Positions 51,488-59,711 of a DNA stretch of 64,000 bases are shown one piece after another. The stretch spans positions 103,834 through 167,833 of the forward strand of contig MESL01000043.1 of assembly GCA_001770955.1 (NCBI GenBank), given 5' to 3'. This DNA comes from Burkholderiales bacterium RIFCSPLOWO2_12_FULL_65_40 (GTDB lineage: Bacteria > Pseudomonadota > Gammaproteobacteria > Burkholderiales > Burkholderiaceae_C). Position 1 is the stretch's first letter, and the number at the start of each line of letters is the position of its first letter. The position numbers and the translations under genes were made by a program. The notes under the pieces are model-generated. The model made no database searches, was not told the DNA's origin, and saw only the letters and a list, made by a program, of their open reading frames with translations.

Positions 51488-52645
51488 ATGGATTTCAATC
51501 TGAATTCGGAGCAGCAAATGCTGCAGGACAGTGTGCGGCGATTTGTCGAGAATGCCTACACGTTCGAGGCCCGCACCGCGCTGCTGGAAACAGGCCAAGG
51601 CGGATCTGCCGTCAACTGGCGCAGCTTTGCCGAAAATGGCTGGCTTGGCGCGGCAGTGCCCGAGCCATGCGGCGGCTTTGGGGGAACGGTGCTCGAAACG
51701 GCGCTGATCGCGCACGAGTTCGGGCGCGGGCTGGTCATTGAGCCCTACCTGGGGTGCGCCGTGCTGGCTGCGCAGACACTGGTCGCCAGTGAGTCATCCG
51801 GCGTGCGCCAGCAGTTGCTGCCAGGGCTGGTCGATGGAACCATCCGATGCGCCGTGGCGTACAGCGAGTCGGGATCGTGCGGCATGCCGCTGCCCGTGGC
51901 GCTGCGCGCCAATCGCACGTCAGACGGCTATGTGCTCAATGGAAGCAAATCGCTGGTACTCGGTGGCCGCGATGCAGAATGGTTCATTGTTTCCGGCGTC
52001 GTGGCAAATCAGGCGAATCCGGCAGACATCACGCTTTTCCTGGTCAATGCCGAGGCTCCGGGCCTGAGTCGCCAGGCATTGCCCCTGCACGATGGAAGCT
52101 GGGCGGCTGAGGTCGTTCTGGAGAATGTCTTCGTCCCAACGGACATGGTGCTTGGCCAGCCAGGGCAGGGCATGCCAGCACTGCGCCATGGCCTGATGCA
52201 TGCCACGGTCGCCTTGTGCTCGGAACTCGTGGGTGCAATGGAAAGAGCCATCGAGATCACGGCCGACTACCTGAAGCTGCGCAAACAGTTTGGCGTTGCC
52301 ATTGGCAGCTTCCAGGCGCTGCAGCACCGGATGGCCGACATGGCGGCCGAGCTGGAACTCTCTCGCTCGATGCTGTTTGCATTGCTTGCCGCCATCGAGG
52401 GCACGGATGCCGCGCACAAGGAACGGATGGTGTCTCAGGCCAAGACCCTGATCTCCCGCGCCGCCAAGAAGGTCTGTGGGCAAGCCATCCAACTGCATGG
52501 AGGCATTGGTGTGACCGAGGAGTGTTCCGTGGGCCACTATTTCAAGCGTGCAGTGGTCGGCGATGTCCTGCTTGGTAGCGCCGACCGCCATGAGGCTCAC
52601 AGCGCCGTCCAACTGCAAAGTGAGCTACAGGGCCTGGGCCGCTGA
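51488..52645 (+). CDS. Acyl-CoA dehydrogenase, small/non-catalytic subunit of the pair
   Basis: A 385-residue member of the acyl-CoA dehydrogenase family. It lacks both known positions of the catalytic glutamate: the C-terminal site reads VLLGSADRHEA and the helix-G site MHATVALCSEL. The flavin region is also degenerate (AVAYSESGSCGMPLPV). This fits the structural partner in alpha2beta2 heteromeric dehydrogenases such as FadE28/FadE29 and PimC/PimD. It starts 14 bp after its partner and ends three bases before the convergent enoyl-CoA hydratase gene. Confidence 0.9.
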   Translation: MDFNLNSEQQMLQDSVRRFVENAYTFEARTALLETGQGGSAVNWRSFAENGWLGAAVPEPCGGFGGTVLETALIAHEFGRGLVIEPYLGCAVLAAQTLVASESSGVRQQLLPGLVDGTIRCAVAYSESGSCGMPLPVALRANRTSDGYVLNGSKSLVLGGRDAEWFIVSGVVANQANPADITLFLVNAEAPGLSRQALPLHDGSWAAEVVLENVFVPTDMVLGQPGQGMPALRHGLMHATVALCSELVGAMERAIEITADYLKLRKQFGVAIGSFQALQHRMADMAAELELSRSMLFALLAAIEGTDAAHKERMVSQAKTLISRAAKKVCGQAIQLHGGIGVTEECSVGHYFKRAVVGDVLLGSADRHEAHSAVQLQSELQGLGR

Positions 52646-52648
52646 GCT

Positions 52649-53452
52649 TCAGCGCCCAGCGAAAGCCGGTGCGCGCTTTTCGACGAAGGCGCGCGCTGCT
52701 TCCTTGTGATCCTCGGTCATGAGGCAGCGAATCTGCCGTACTGCCTCGTGGTCGAGCGCATCGGCCAAGGGCGCGCCGCGCTCCGCGCAGTTCAGGTTGG
52801 CCTTGATGTGGCCGATGGTGGTCGTTGGCCCGGCTGCCAGTCGGCGAGCCAATGCCTGCCCGTCGGCCTCCAGCGCGTCGTCCGCAATGACCTGATCCAC
52901 CAAACCGATGCGCAGCGCCTCTTGCGCATCGACGACCGGCGACAGCAAGGAGAATGCACGCGCCCGAGCGCCCAGCCGCTGTGTCAAAAACCAACTGCCG
53001 CCGAAATCACCCGCCAAGGCCACCTTCACGAAGGCAGAGGTCATTTTCACGTTGTCGGAGGCCAGCAGCAGATCGCACGCCAGAGCCAGCGACAGGCCGG
53101 CGCCGGCCGTGGCACCCCGTGCCAGGGCAATGGTCGGCTTGGGCATTTCGCGCAACAGCCGCGAGCATTCCATCCCTTCGCGCAGTTGGGCTGCCCTTTC
53201 TTCCTGGGTTTGGGCTGAGTCGCTCGCCTCTTCGGCCATGGCCTTGACGTCGCCACCGGCGCAAAACGCGCTTCCCGCCCCCGTCAACACCACGGCGCGA
53301 ACCTTGGAATCCGCTGCCGCCTGGCGCAAGGCCCGCAGCAAGGCATCCAACATCGCTGGCGTCAGCGCGTTCAGCCGCTCGGGGCGGTTCATCGTCAGTG
53401 TCAAAACACCGTCGGTAAAAGACTCGATCAATTCGGGAGATGAATTTTCCAT
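52649..53452 (-). CDS. Enoyl-CoA hydratase/isomerase (crotonase family)
   Basis: A 267-residue crotonase-fold enzyme. The first oxyanion segment is FCAGGDVKAMAEE and the second GATAGAGLSLALACDLLLAS. The usual glutamate of hydratases is replaced by Asp in VALAGDFGGSWFLTQRLG, as in PaaG-like isomerases/hydratases, so it may isomerise as well as hydrate. It is the last gene of the minus-strand set; 119 bp separate it from the acyl-CoA dehydrogenase gene. Confidence 0.92.
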   Translation of the reverse strand: MENSSPELIESFTDGVLTLTMNRPERLNALTPAMLDALLRALRQAAADSKVRAVVLTGAGSAFCAGGDVKAMAEEASDSAQTQEERAAQLREGMECSRLLREMPKPTIALARGATAGAGLSLALACDLLLASDNVKMTSAFVKVALAGDFGGSWFLTQRLGARARAFSLLSPVVDAQEALRIGLVDQVIADDALEADGQALARRLAAGPTTTIGHIKANLNCAERGAPLADALDHEAVRQIRCLMTEDHKEAARAFVEKRAPAFAGR

Positions 53453-53571
53453 TTTGTAAGCTCAGTTGTGTTTCGCCAAGCGCATCCCATGGGATGGAAA
53501 CGCCATGAATGCCTGCGCCGCTTGATTGCCGCTGAACCCTCCATCTTCGTGGCTCAGCGTACGGGAGGGCG

Positions 53572-54723
53572 TCAACCGTCCAGTATTTGACGCGCGATGA
53601 TCAGCCGCTGGATGTGGCTGGTACCTTCATAGATCTTTGTCACGCGCACGTCCCGGTAATAGCGTTCCACTGGGAAATCGTTCACGTATCCATAGCCGCC
53701 ATGCACTTGGAGCGCGGCCGAGCAGACCTTCTCCGCCATTTCGCTGGCGAACAATTTGGCCATCGCGGCCTCTTTGATGGCCGGAAGTCTGGCATCGGTC
53801 AAGCGTGCTGCGTACAGCGTGAATTGGCGCGCCACGTCGATCTGCGTGGCCATATCCGCGAGGTCAAAACGGATGGCCTGCAACTCGGCGATCGGCTTTC
53901 CGTAGGCGTCACGCTCCTTTGCGTACCGGATCGCGGCTTCCAGGGCAGCGCGGGCAATGCCAATGGACAGCGCGGCGATCGCAATGCGGCCGTCGGACAA
54001 CAAGGCGAGCGCTTTGCCATAGCCGCGCCCTTCTTCGCCTAACATGTTCGTCGCTGGCACACGCAGGTTGTCGAGATGGATTTGGGCGGTGTGTGCCGTG
54101 TGCTGGCCCAGCTTGTTTTCGATTCGCAGGCATTGGTAACCGGCATCCCTCGGATCCGCGATGAACAAGCTGAAACGGTCGCGAACTCCCGGCGCTCCTG
54201 TGGCGGCGACCACCAGGGCAAAGCCGGCTTCGCTGCCGTTGGAGACCCACTGTTTGGTTCCATTGAGCAAGTAGGTGTCGCCTTCGCGCTTGGCTGTCGT
54301 GCGAATGGCCGCGGTATCGGATCCGGCATGGGGCTCCGACAGCAGGAAAGCCCCAATACGCTGGGCACGGGCCAACTCCGGCAGGTGGGCACGCATCTGC
54401 TCCTCGGTGCCATAAGTCCGCAGTACGTGCGCAGACGCATTGTGGACATGCATCATGGTGGCAAAGCCACCATCCGCAGCAGCGAACTCCTCAATTGCCA
54501 GACAGTACTCCACAAACGATAGACCGGAGCCACCGTAGGTTTGAGGCGCCAGCATGCCCATGAAGCCGAGCTCGGCCACCGCCCGGATTTCATCGTGGGG
54601 CCAGGCGCCAGTGCGATCACGCTCGGCTGCAGAGTTGGCCACCACCTCGCCAGCGACGCGACGGGCCGACTCTCGAACCATTACTTCCTGCTCGCTCAAA
54701 AGTGCATTGGAGACACTGGTCAT
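53572..54723 (-). CDS. Acyl-CoA dehydrogenase, canonical homotetrameric type
   Basis: A 383-residue FAD enzyme. The flavin motif is FLLSEPHAGSDTAAIRTTAK, and the catalytic glutamate is at the usual place in RVTKIYEGTSHIQRLI near the C-terminus. QVHGGYGYVNDFPVERYYRD precedes it. In contrast with the pair at 50271-52645 this enzyme should work alone, probably on short or branched acyl-CoA. It follows the HSD10-like gene by nine bases. Confidence 0.95.
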   Translation of the reverse strand: MTSVSNALLSEQEVMVRESARRVAGEVVANSAAERDRTGAWPHDEIRAVAELGFMGMLAPQTYGGSGLSFVEYCLAIEEFAAADGGFATMMHVHNASAHVLRTYGTEEQMRAHLPELARAQRIGAFLLSEPHAGSDTAAIRTTAKREGDTYLLNGTKQWVSNGSEAGFALVVAATGAPGVRDRFSLFIADPRDAGYQCLRIENKLGQHTAHTAQIHLDNLRVPATNMLGEEGRGYGKALALLSDGRIAIAALSIGIARAALEAAIRYAKERDAYGKPIAELQAIRFDLADMATQIDVARQFTLYAARLTDARLPAIKEAAMAKLFASEMAEKVCSAALQVHGGYGYVNDFPVERYYRDVRVTKIYEGTSHIQRLIIARQILDG

Positions 54724-54732
54724 GGCTCATCC

Positions 54733-55494
54733 TTAAAGCCGGGCGCCACCATCGATGTTGAGCGTGGTGGCGTTCAGATAGGCGTTCTCCACTACATGGC
54801 GAACCAGCGCCGAGAACTCCTGCGCCTGCCCCATGCGGTTGGGGAACAGGATGAATTTTTCAATGATGTTTTGTGCCACTTTGATCGGCATGCCCGCCGA
54901 CATGCCGGTTTCAAAGAGACCGGGGGCGAGCGTGACGACTCGCACTCCGTGCTGCGCCAGGTCTCGCGCCACCGGAAGCGTCAGGCCCATGACGGCCGCT
55001 TTGCTGGCGCTATAAGCGGCCTGTCCCATCTGTCCCTGCCAGGCCGCGCCCGAGGATGTGTTGATGATCACGCCACGTTCGCCATCCGCGTTCTCATCGT
55101 TCTGCGACATGGCCAGGGCCGCGTGACGAATGACGTTGAAGGTGCCGGTGAGGTTGACACCGATCACCCGATCCCATAGATCCAGTGGAAACAGCTCACC
55201 CTTGGACAAGGTTTTACACGGGCCCAGGATGCCTGCGCAGTTCACGGCCACATGCAGCGCACCAAAGGTGTTGACTGCAAACTCCACAGCAACCTTCACA
55301 CTGGCGTCGTTGGCCACATCCACTTTCAGCGCGCGCACGCTATCGCCCAGCGACGCCATCTCGCGCACCAGGCGGGTGTAGTCCAGATCGACAGCCATCA
55401 CCTTGGCACCTGCATTGACCAGGGCCTTGCAGGTCGCCAGGCCAAGACCTGAACCAGCGCCGGTCACCAATGCCACCGTGTTCTTGATATCCAT
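54733..55494 (-). CDS. SDR 3-hydroxyacyl-CoA dehydrogenase, HSD10 type
   Basis: A 253-residue dehydrogenase. The cofactor site is VTGAGSGLGLATCKALVNAG; the active site is NTSSGAAWQGQMGQAAYSAS, with Ser, Tyr and then K in ASKAAVMGLTLPVARDLA. The sequence resembles mammalian HSD10 (2-methyl-3-hydroxybutyryl-CoA dehydrogenase), for example in LPVARDLAQHGVRVVTLAPG. It is expected to oxidise the S-3-hydroxyacyl-CoA made by the crotonase-type hydratase of the same operon. Lies 26 bp after the thiolase gene. Confidence 0.93.
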   Translation of the reverse strand: MDIKNTVALVTGAGSGLGLATCKALVNAGAKVMAVDLDYTRLVREMASLGDSVRALKVDVANDASVKVAVEFAVNTFGALHVAVNCAGILGPCKTLSKGELFPLDLWDRVIGVNLTGTFNVIRHAALAMSQNDENADGERGVIINTSSGAAWQGQMGQAAYSASKAAVMGLTLPVARDLAQHGVRVVTLAPGLFETGMSAGMPIKVAQNIIEKFILFPNRMGQAQEFSALVRHVVENAYLNATTLNIDGGARL

Positions 55495-55520
55495 GTTGGT
55501 TGCTTCTTTGAGTAGGACGC

Positions 55521-56759
55521 TCAGCGCGCCAGGATGGTGATGCAGGCGATGGCTTCCTCAATGCCCTCGAGACCACCGCCGTTTTCTGCCAACGCAATGC
55601 GCGCACCTTTGACCTGCCGCGCGCCGGCCTGCCCGCGAAGCTGGGTCACCAGCTCGTGCACCTGTGCCAGACCCGTCGCGCCGACCGGATGGCCCTTGGA
55701 CTCCAGCCCGCCCGATGGATTGATGGGAATGCGCCCGCCGATGCGGGTGTCGCCCCGTTCGGCGATCACACCGCCCTGGCCGAACTCGCAGAAGCCCAGG
55801 TTTTCGGACTGAATGATTTCACCCATGGCTGTCGCGTCGTGGACTTCGGCCACGGAGATGTCCTTTGGCCCCACACCGGCGAGCTCATAGGCGCGGCGTG
55901 CAGCCAACGCCGTGCAGTGGTTGGCATAGTCGTCCTCGCTGCGCGCCGATCCGCTTTGAGCCAGGGCGGCCAGCACCCGGATCGCCCGGCTGGTATCGAT
56001 GCCCAGCCGCTTGAGCGCAGATTGGTTGCACACGATGACAGCAGCAGCACCATCGGAAACGGGCGAGCACATCGGCAAGGTCAAGGGATAGGTGATCGGC
56101 GGCGCGGCCAGCACTTCTTCAATGCTGTAGGCCATCTGGTACTGCGACAGCGGGTTATGCACCGAGTGCGCGTGGTTCTTGGCCGAGACGGCCGCCAGCT
56201 GCCGCTGCGTGGTGCCGAAAGTGCGCATGTGGGATCGCGCAAATGCCGCGTACACATCCATGAACACGCTGTAAGGTCGGGGCGAGGTAGTCCCCTCCGG
56301 CACAGCCACATCGCGCCCGAGCTTCATCAGTTCCTCACGATTCTCCGCAGCCCGGGACAGATCCCAGGCGCTGTCGAAGACCGAGAACATCTTCTGCTTG
56401 TCGGTGGAAAACATCTTCTCCGCGCCGATGGCTAGCGCCACATCGCCGGCACCTGAACGGACATGGTTGCAGGCCAGCACGAACGCGGACGATCCGCTGG
56501 CACAGGCGTTCTCGACGTTCACCACGGGAATGTGGCCGATCCCCATGGCGCGCAAGGCGATCTGCCCGCGGATCATGTGCTGACCCTCCATGTGACCTTG
56601 GGAGGTATTGCCGAAAAAGGCGGCCTGCAGATCGTCCTGTCGTATCCCCGCGTCCACAAGCGCGGCCCCGGTCGCCTCGCGCGTGAGCTGCTTGATGTCC
56701 TTATCGGGATGCCGACCGAATGGGGTCATTCCCACTCCAACTATAAATATGTCTTCCAA
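55521..56759 (-). CDS. Thiolase-like protein (SCP2 group, HDAT variant)
   Basis: A 412-residue protein of the thiolase superfamily. The nucleophile is in NVENACASGSSAFVLACNHV and the catalytic histidine in GHPVGATGLAQVHEL. Where SCP2 thiolases have HDCF, it reads EVHDATAMGEI, so the second cysteine is missing. Such variants may use another base, or act as aldolases or transferases. It is the first gene of the minus-strand operon; the operator TTACTCTAAAGTAA lies 70 bp upstream of its start. Confidence 0.9.
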   Translation of the reverse strand: MEDIFIVGVGMTPFGRHPDKDIKQLTREATGAALVDAGIRQDDLQAAFFGNTSQGHMEGQHMIRGQIALRAMGIGHIPVVNVENACASGSSAFVLACNHVRSGAGDVALAIGAEKMFSTDKQKMFSVFDSAWDLSRAAENREELMKLGRDVAVPEGTTSPRPYSVFMDVYAAFARSHMRTFGTTQRQLAAVSAKNHAHSVHNPLSQYQMAYSIEEVLAAPPITYPLTLPMCSPVSDGAAAVIVCNQSALKRLGIDTSRAIRVLAALAQSGSARSEDDYANHCTALAARRAYELAGVGPKDISVAEVHDATAMGEIIQSENLGFCEFGQGGVIAERGDTRIGGRIPINPSGGLESKGHPVGATGLAQVHELVTQLRGQAGARQVKGARIALAENGGGLEGIEEAIACITILAR

Positions 56760-56808
56760 CGCGCGTCTCCTGCAAGTGGTTCTAGGGTGGATGCCAGACC
56801 AATGGAAA

Positions 56809-56842
56809 ATTGCATGAAGTAAATGAACTTACTCTAAAGTAA
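56809..56842 (-). promoter_or_regulatory. Palindromic operator upstream of the minus-strand thiolase operon
   Basis: TTACTCTAAAGTAA (56829-56842) is the reverse complement of the pntA-operator 14-mer. A degenerate copy (ATTGCATGAAGTAA, 56809-56822) lies 20 bp nearer the gene, the same spacing and direction as at pntA. A second short palindrome AGTAAATTTACT (56838-56849) overlaps it. The pair lies 50-83 bp before the start codon at 56759, a suitable place for repression. Confidence 0.7.
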
Positions 56843-57019
56843 ATTTACTGCATTCCAGCTAGGTGAATCCCCGTGTTGGCGTAGGCGAGCAAGCGCTCCC
56901 CGCGTGCCCGCCAAGCATGCGCGCAGCCCAGATGCTGGGCGTGGACGAGGGCGAGGGCCAGGTATACGTCGAGGCCGAGGCGGCAGCGGCGACAGAACTG
57001 GTAGCGCGCAGCCAGCGTT

Positions 57020-57658
57020 TCATTGCACCTGTTGGCGGGCCTTCGCTGGCTGACGTCGCGTTTGCTGCTCCTTTGCGGCGCCGGCCGGGCGTTGCGCTAG
57101 AAGTCCGCCAAGGAAGATGCGGTAGAACTCTTCAAAAGCTTGATCCATCGTCAAGCCTGCTTGGGTCAGGAAGTCTGGATGTCTCAATCTCTGCCCCGCC
57201 GACCGTAAGGCTTCAATGACGAGCAAGGTGTGGCAAGGCACAAAAATGCCCTGGCGTATGCCTTGTTCTATGAGTCCTTGCGCGTGTGCGACACGTAAAT
57301 TCTGATAGTTGTCAAAGATCTTCTTGGCCTCGGGAAATGCTTCGAGATCCTCCAAGAAGGGCGTGCTGAGTTGAGCACCTGCTTTTGCTCCAACCCATAA
57401 ATACTGCGTCAGTATCTCGGCGAGGTCGCCCTGTGCGTGCTCAAGCACAGCGTCACCAGCCGCCAGCGCGGTGTCAAAGTGTCGCTGGGTTACTTGGCAA
57501 AAGAGCTCCTCCTTCGTCTGCGCAAGCTCGTAGAGGCGACGTCTAGAGCATCGCAGACGTGCAGCGATGCTTCCCACGGTGAGTGCGCGCATGCCTTCCG
57601 ACAGAAACAGGTTGGTCAGTTCCGCATGGAACGCCTCGTCATCAAGAAACTTTTTCAT
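57020..57658 (-). CDS. TetR-family transcriptional regulator
   Basis: A 212-residue regulator if started at MKKFLDDEAFHAELTNLFLS; a GTG 16 codons upstream is also open, and neither has a strong ribosome site. The N-terminal HTH is ALTVGSIAARLRCSRRRLYE followed by LAQTKEELFCQVTQRHFD. The C-terminal domain, which would bind a ligand (probably an acyl-CoA), has no recognisable signature. It lies between the minus-strand beta-oxidation operon and the divergent TRAP operon and is the only regulator seen in the catabolic region. Confidence 0.9.
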   Translation of the reverse strand: MKKFLDDEAFHAELTNLFLSEGMRALTVGSIAARLRCSRRRLYELAQTKEELFCQVTQRHFDTALAAGDAVLEHAQGDLAEILTQYLWVGAKAGAQLSTPFLEDLEAFPEAKKIFDNYQNLRVAHAQGLIEQGIRQGIFVPCHTLLVIEALRSAGQRLRHPDFLTQAGLTMDQAFEEFYRIFLGGLLAQRPAGAAKEQQTRRQPAKARQQVQ

Positions 57659-57818
57659 TGGTCGCGGCCATCGTTGATAGAACTTTATAAAGCTCAACGG
57701 TACCACTAGGAGCTCTTCTTCGGTGTTGTATCCGCTGTCTTCACGGAGCTCTTCCTAGGGTTTGTCCTAGCTGCTTCTCGGTATCGAGTTGATTGACATT
57801 GGTACCCTGAGATGGCCA

Positions 57819-57850
57819 AATGGTATCCCAAATTCATCTGGAGTACCATT
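57819..57850 (+). promoter_or_regulatory. Inverted repeat in the dctQ leader
   Basis: Arms AATGGTA (57819-57825) and TACCATT (57844-57850) flank 18 bp, with similarity extending inward (AATGGTATCCC against AATGGTACTCC). Further GGTACC cores lie at 57702 and 57801. It ends four bases before the probable dctQ start. Unlike the TTACTYTARAGTAA site, so a second regulator is possible. Confidence 0.45.
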
Positions 57851-57853
57851 CTA

Positions 57854-58363
57854 ATGCGCGCATCAAAAACTGCACGGAAAAAACACGCTCTGGAGGAGCG
57901 GCTCGGCGCAGTCATCATGGCGCTGCTGCTCCTGATCACGTTGACCAATGTGGTCGCGCGCTACGTGACCAGCCAATCCCTGGCGTGGACCGAGGAGTTT
58001 TCGGTCTTCCTGCTGGTAGCCCTGGCGCTGGCGGGGACTGCGGCCGTCGCCGCCCAGGATGCGCATATCCGGATCGAGTTTTTTTATGCAGGCGGTTCCG
58101 CGGTTCGCCGCCGTCTGCTGGCCTGGCTGACGACGGTCGCCACCGTGCTGCTCTTCGCGCTGTTGGCCGTGCTGCTGGCGCGGACGGGCTGGCAAGAGTT
58201 CCAGTTTGAAGAGACCTCTACCGGCCTGGGTCTGCCGCGCTGGTGGTACACGGGCATCCTGAGCGTGCTGGCGGTGCCGGTGGCGCTGCGGGCCATCGGC
58301 GCACACTGGAGCAAGAGCCGAGGTGCAGGCACTGCCAAGGCATCGCAGGAGGCCGAGCTGTGA
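57854..58363 (+). CDS. dctQ: TRAP transporter small permease (DctQ)
   Basis: A 169-residue inner-membrane protein with four helices, including AVIMALLLLITLTNVVARYV and TTVATVLLFALLAVLLA, and the family motif AWTEEFSVFLLVALALAG. The ATG at 57854 is chosen because an inverted repeat occupies the region just upstream and GGAG lies 11 bases before; a start at 57812 is possible. The stop overlaps the dctM start. Confidence 0.92.
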   Translation: MRASKTARKKHALEERLGAVIMALLLLITLTNVVARYVTSQSLAWTEEFSVFLLVALALAGTAAVAAQDAHIRIEFFYAGGSAVRRRLLAWLTTVATVLLFALLAVLLARTGWQEFQFEETSTGLGLPRWWYTGILSVLAVPVALRAIGAHWSKSRGAGTAKASQEAEL

Positions 58364-59661
58364 CCGAAGCCATCGTTCTCCTGGGGCTGTTCTTCGGGCT
58401 GATGCTCGCTGGAGTCCCGATCGCATTTTCCCTAGGACTCAGCGGTACAGCGGTGGTCGTTCTCATGGGGGCGGACATGCCCTGGTGGGGTTTGTACACA
58501 CTGCAGCAGAGTTTCGATGCCAGCATCGCCAAGTACCCGCTGCTCGCCTTGCCGATGTTCGTTCTGGTCGGCTGTGCATTCGACCGCTCCGGCGTGGCGT
58601 CCCGCATGGTCACGTTCGCCATGGCAGTGCTGGGGCGCGGGCCGGGCATGCTGCCGATCGCCGCCATCCTGGTTGCCATGGTGTTGGGCGGCATTTCGGG
58701 ATCGGGCGCGGCACTTGCTGGTGCCATCGGGGCCGTCATGTTGGGCGCGATGCGCAGCGCGGGCTATCCCCCTGCGTTTTCCGCAACGGTTATCGGCTCG
58801 GCGACGGCCACCGACATTCTCATTCCTCCGTCGCTCGCGTTCGTGATCTACAGCGTCATGGTGCCGGGCGTCTCGCTGCCAGCGCTGTTCGCTGCGGGCC
58901 TGATTCCCGGCGTGCTGGCCGGGCTGGCCTTGATCTTGCCCGCGTGGCTCATCTCGCGGCACCGCCAGTTCGGCGCTGTCGAGGCGAAGCTGCCGCGCCC
59001 CCCTTTCTGGAAAAGCCTGCGCGAAGCCAGCTGGGGGCTGGTGACGCCCGTGCTGATCCTCGGGGGCATGCGCGCGGGCCTGTTTACGCCGACGGAGGCA
59101 GCAGTGGTGGCTGCGGTGTGGGTGCTCTTCATCGGCATTTTTATCCACCGAACTATCGGGTTGGCCGACCTCTACGACATCTTCGCGGAGAGCGCGAAGA
59201 TTTCCGCTGTCATCCTGATTATCGTGGGCTTCACCGGCGTGTTCGGTTACTGCATCAATACGCTGGGTGTTGCCGACCCTGTCGTTGCTTGGCTGAGTTC
59301 ACTGGGCCTCGGCCCCATCGGGGCGCTCGTTCTGACGCTGATCCTCATCAAGGTCATCAGCATCTTCCTGGAGGGCGTGACCGTCTTCATGGTGTTCCTG
59401 CCGCTGCTGACCCCGCTGGTGAAGCACTTCGGCTGGGACCCGGTGTGGTTCGCGGTGCTGTTGACCATGGTCATGGCCCTGGGTCAGTTTACGCCGCCGC
59501 TCGCGGTCAACCTGCTGGTGGCCTGCCGCATCGCCCAGGTGCCCATCGAGTCCACGTTCCGCTGGGTCGGCTGGTTCTTCCTGAGCTTCGTCGCTGCCAT
59601 CGCAGCAGTCATTTTCTGGCCTCAACTGGCCCTGTGGCTGCCACGGATCAGCGGCTTTTGA
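58360..59661 (+). CDS. dctM: TRAP transporter large permease (DctM)
   Basis: A 433-residue membrane protein that forms the sodium-coupled channel of the TRAP system. It starts at GTG (MTEAIVLLGLFFGLMLAGVP), overlapping dctQ by four bases. Conserved pieces are GGISGSGAALAGAIG, ATDILIPPSLAFVIYSVM, GLFTPTEAAVVAAVW and the closing FTPPLAVNLLVACRI. About 12 helices. Works with DctQ and the binding protein DctP of the same operon to import a carboxylate. Confidence 0.95.
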   Translation: MTEAIVLLGLFFGLMLAGVPIAFSLGLSGTAVVVLMGADMPWWGLYTLQQSFDASIAKYPLLALPMFVLVGCAFDRSGVASRMVTFAMAVLGRGPGMLPIAAILVAMVLGGISGSGAALAGAIGAVMLGAMRSAGYPPAFSATVIGSATATDILIPPSLAFVIYSVMVPGVSLPALFAAGLIPGVLAGLALILPAWLISRHRQFGAVEAKLPRPPFWKSLREASWGLVTPVLILGGMRAGLFTPTEAAVVAAVWVLFIGIFIHRTIGLADLYDIFAESAKISAVILIIVGFTGVFGYCINTLGVADPVVAWLSSLGLGPIGALVLTLILIKVISIFLEGVTVFMVFLPLLTPLVKHFGWDPVWFAVLLTMVMALGQFTPPLAVNLLVACRIAQVPIESTFRWVGWFFLSFVAAIAAVIFWPQLALWLPRISGF

Positions 59662-59711
59662 TGCGCGATTTTGATGCGCCAACCTGACTTTCAACCCCAA
59701 AGGAGACACCC

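Noticed and set aside
56863..57019. A possible short plus-strand gene between the thiolase operon and tetR
   Set aside because: The frame runs into the antisense strand of tetR, has no ribosome site and no recognisable motif.
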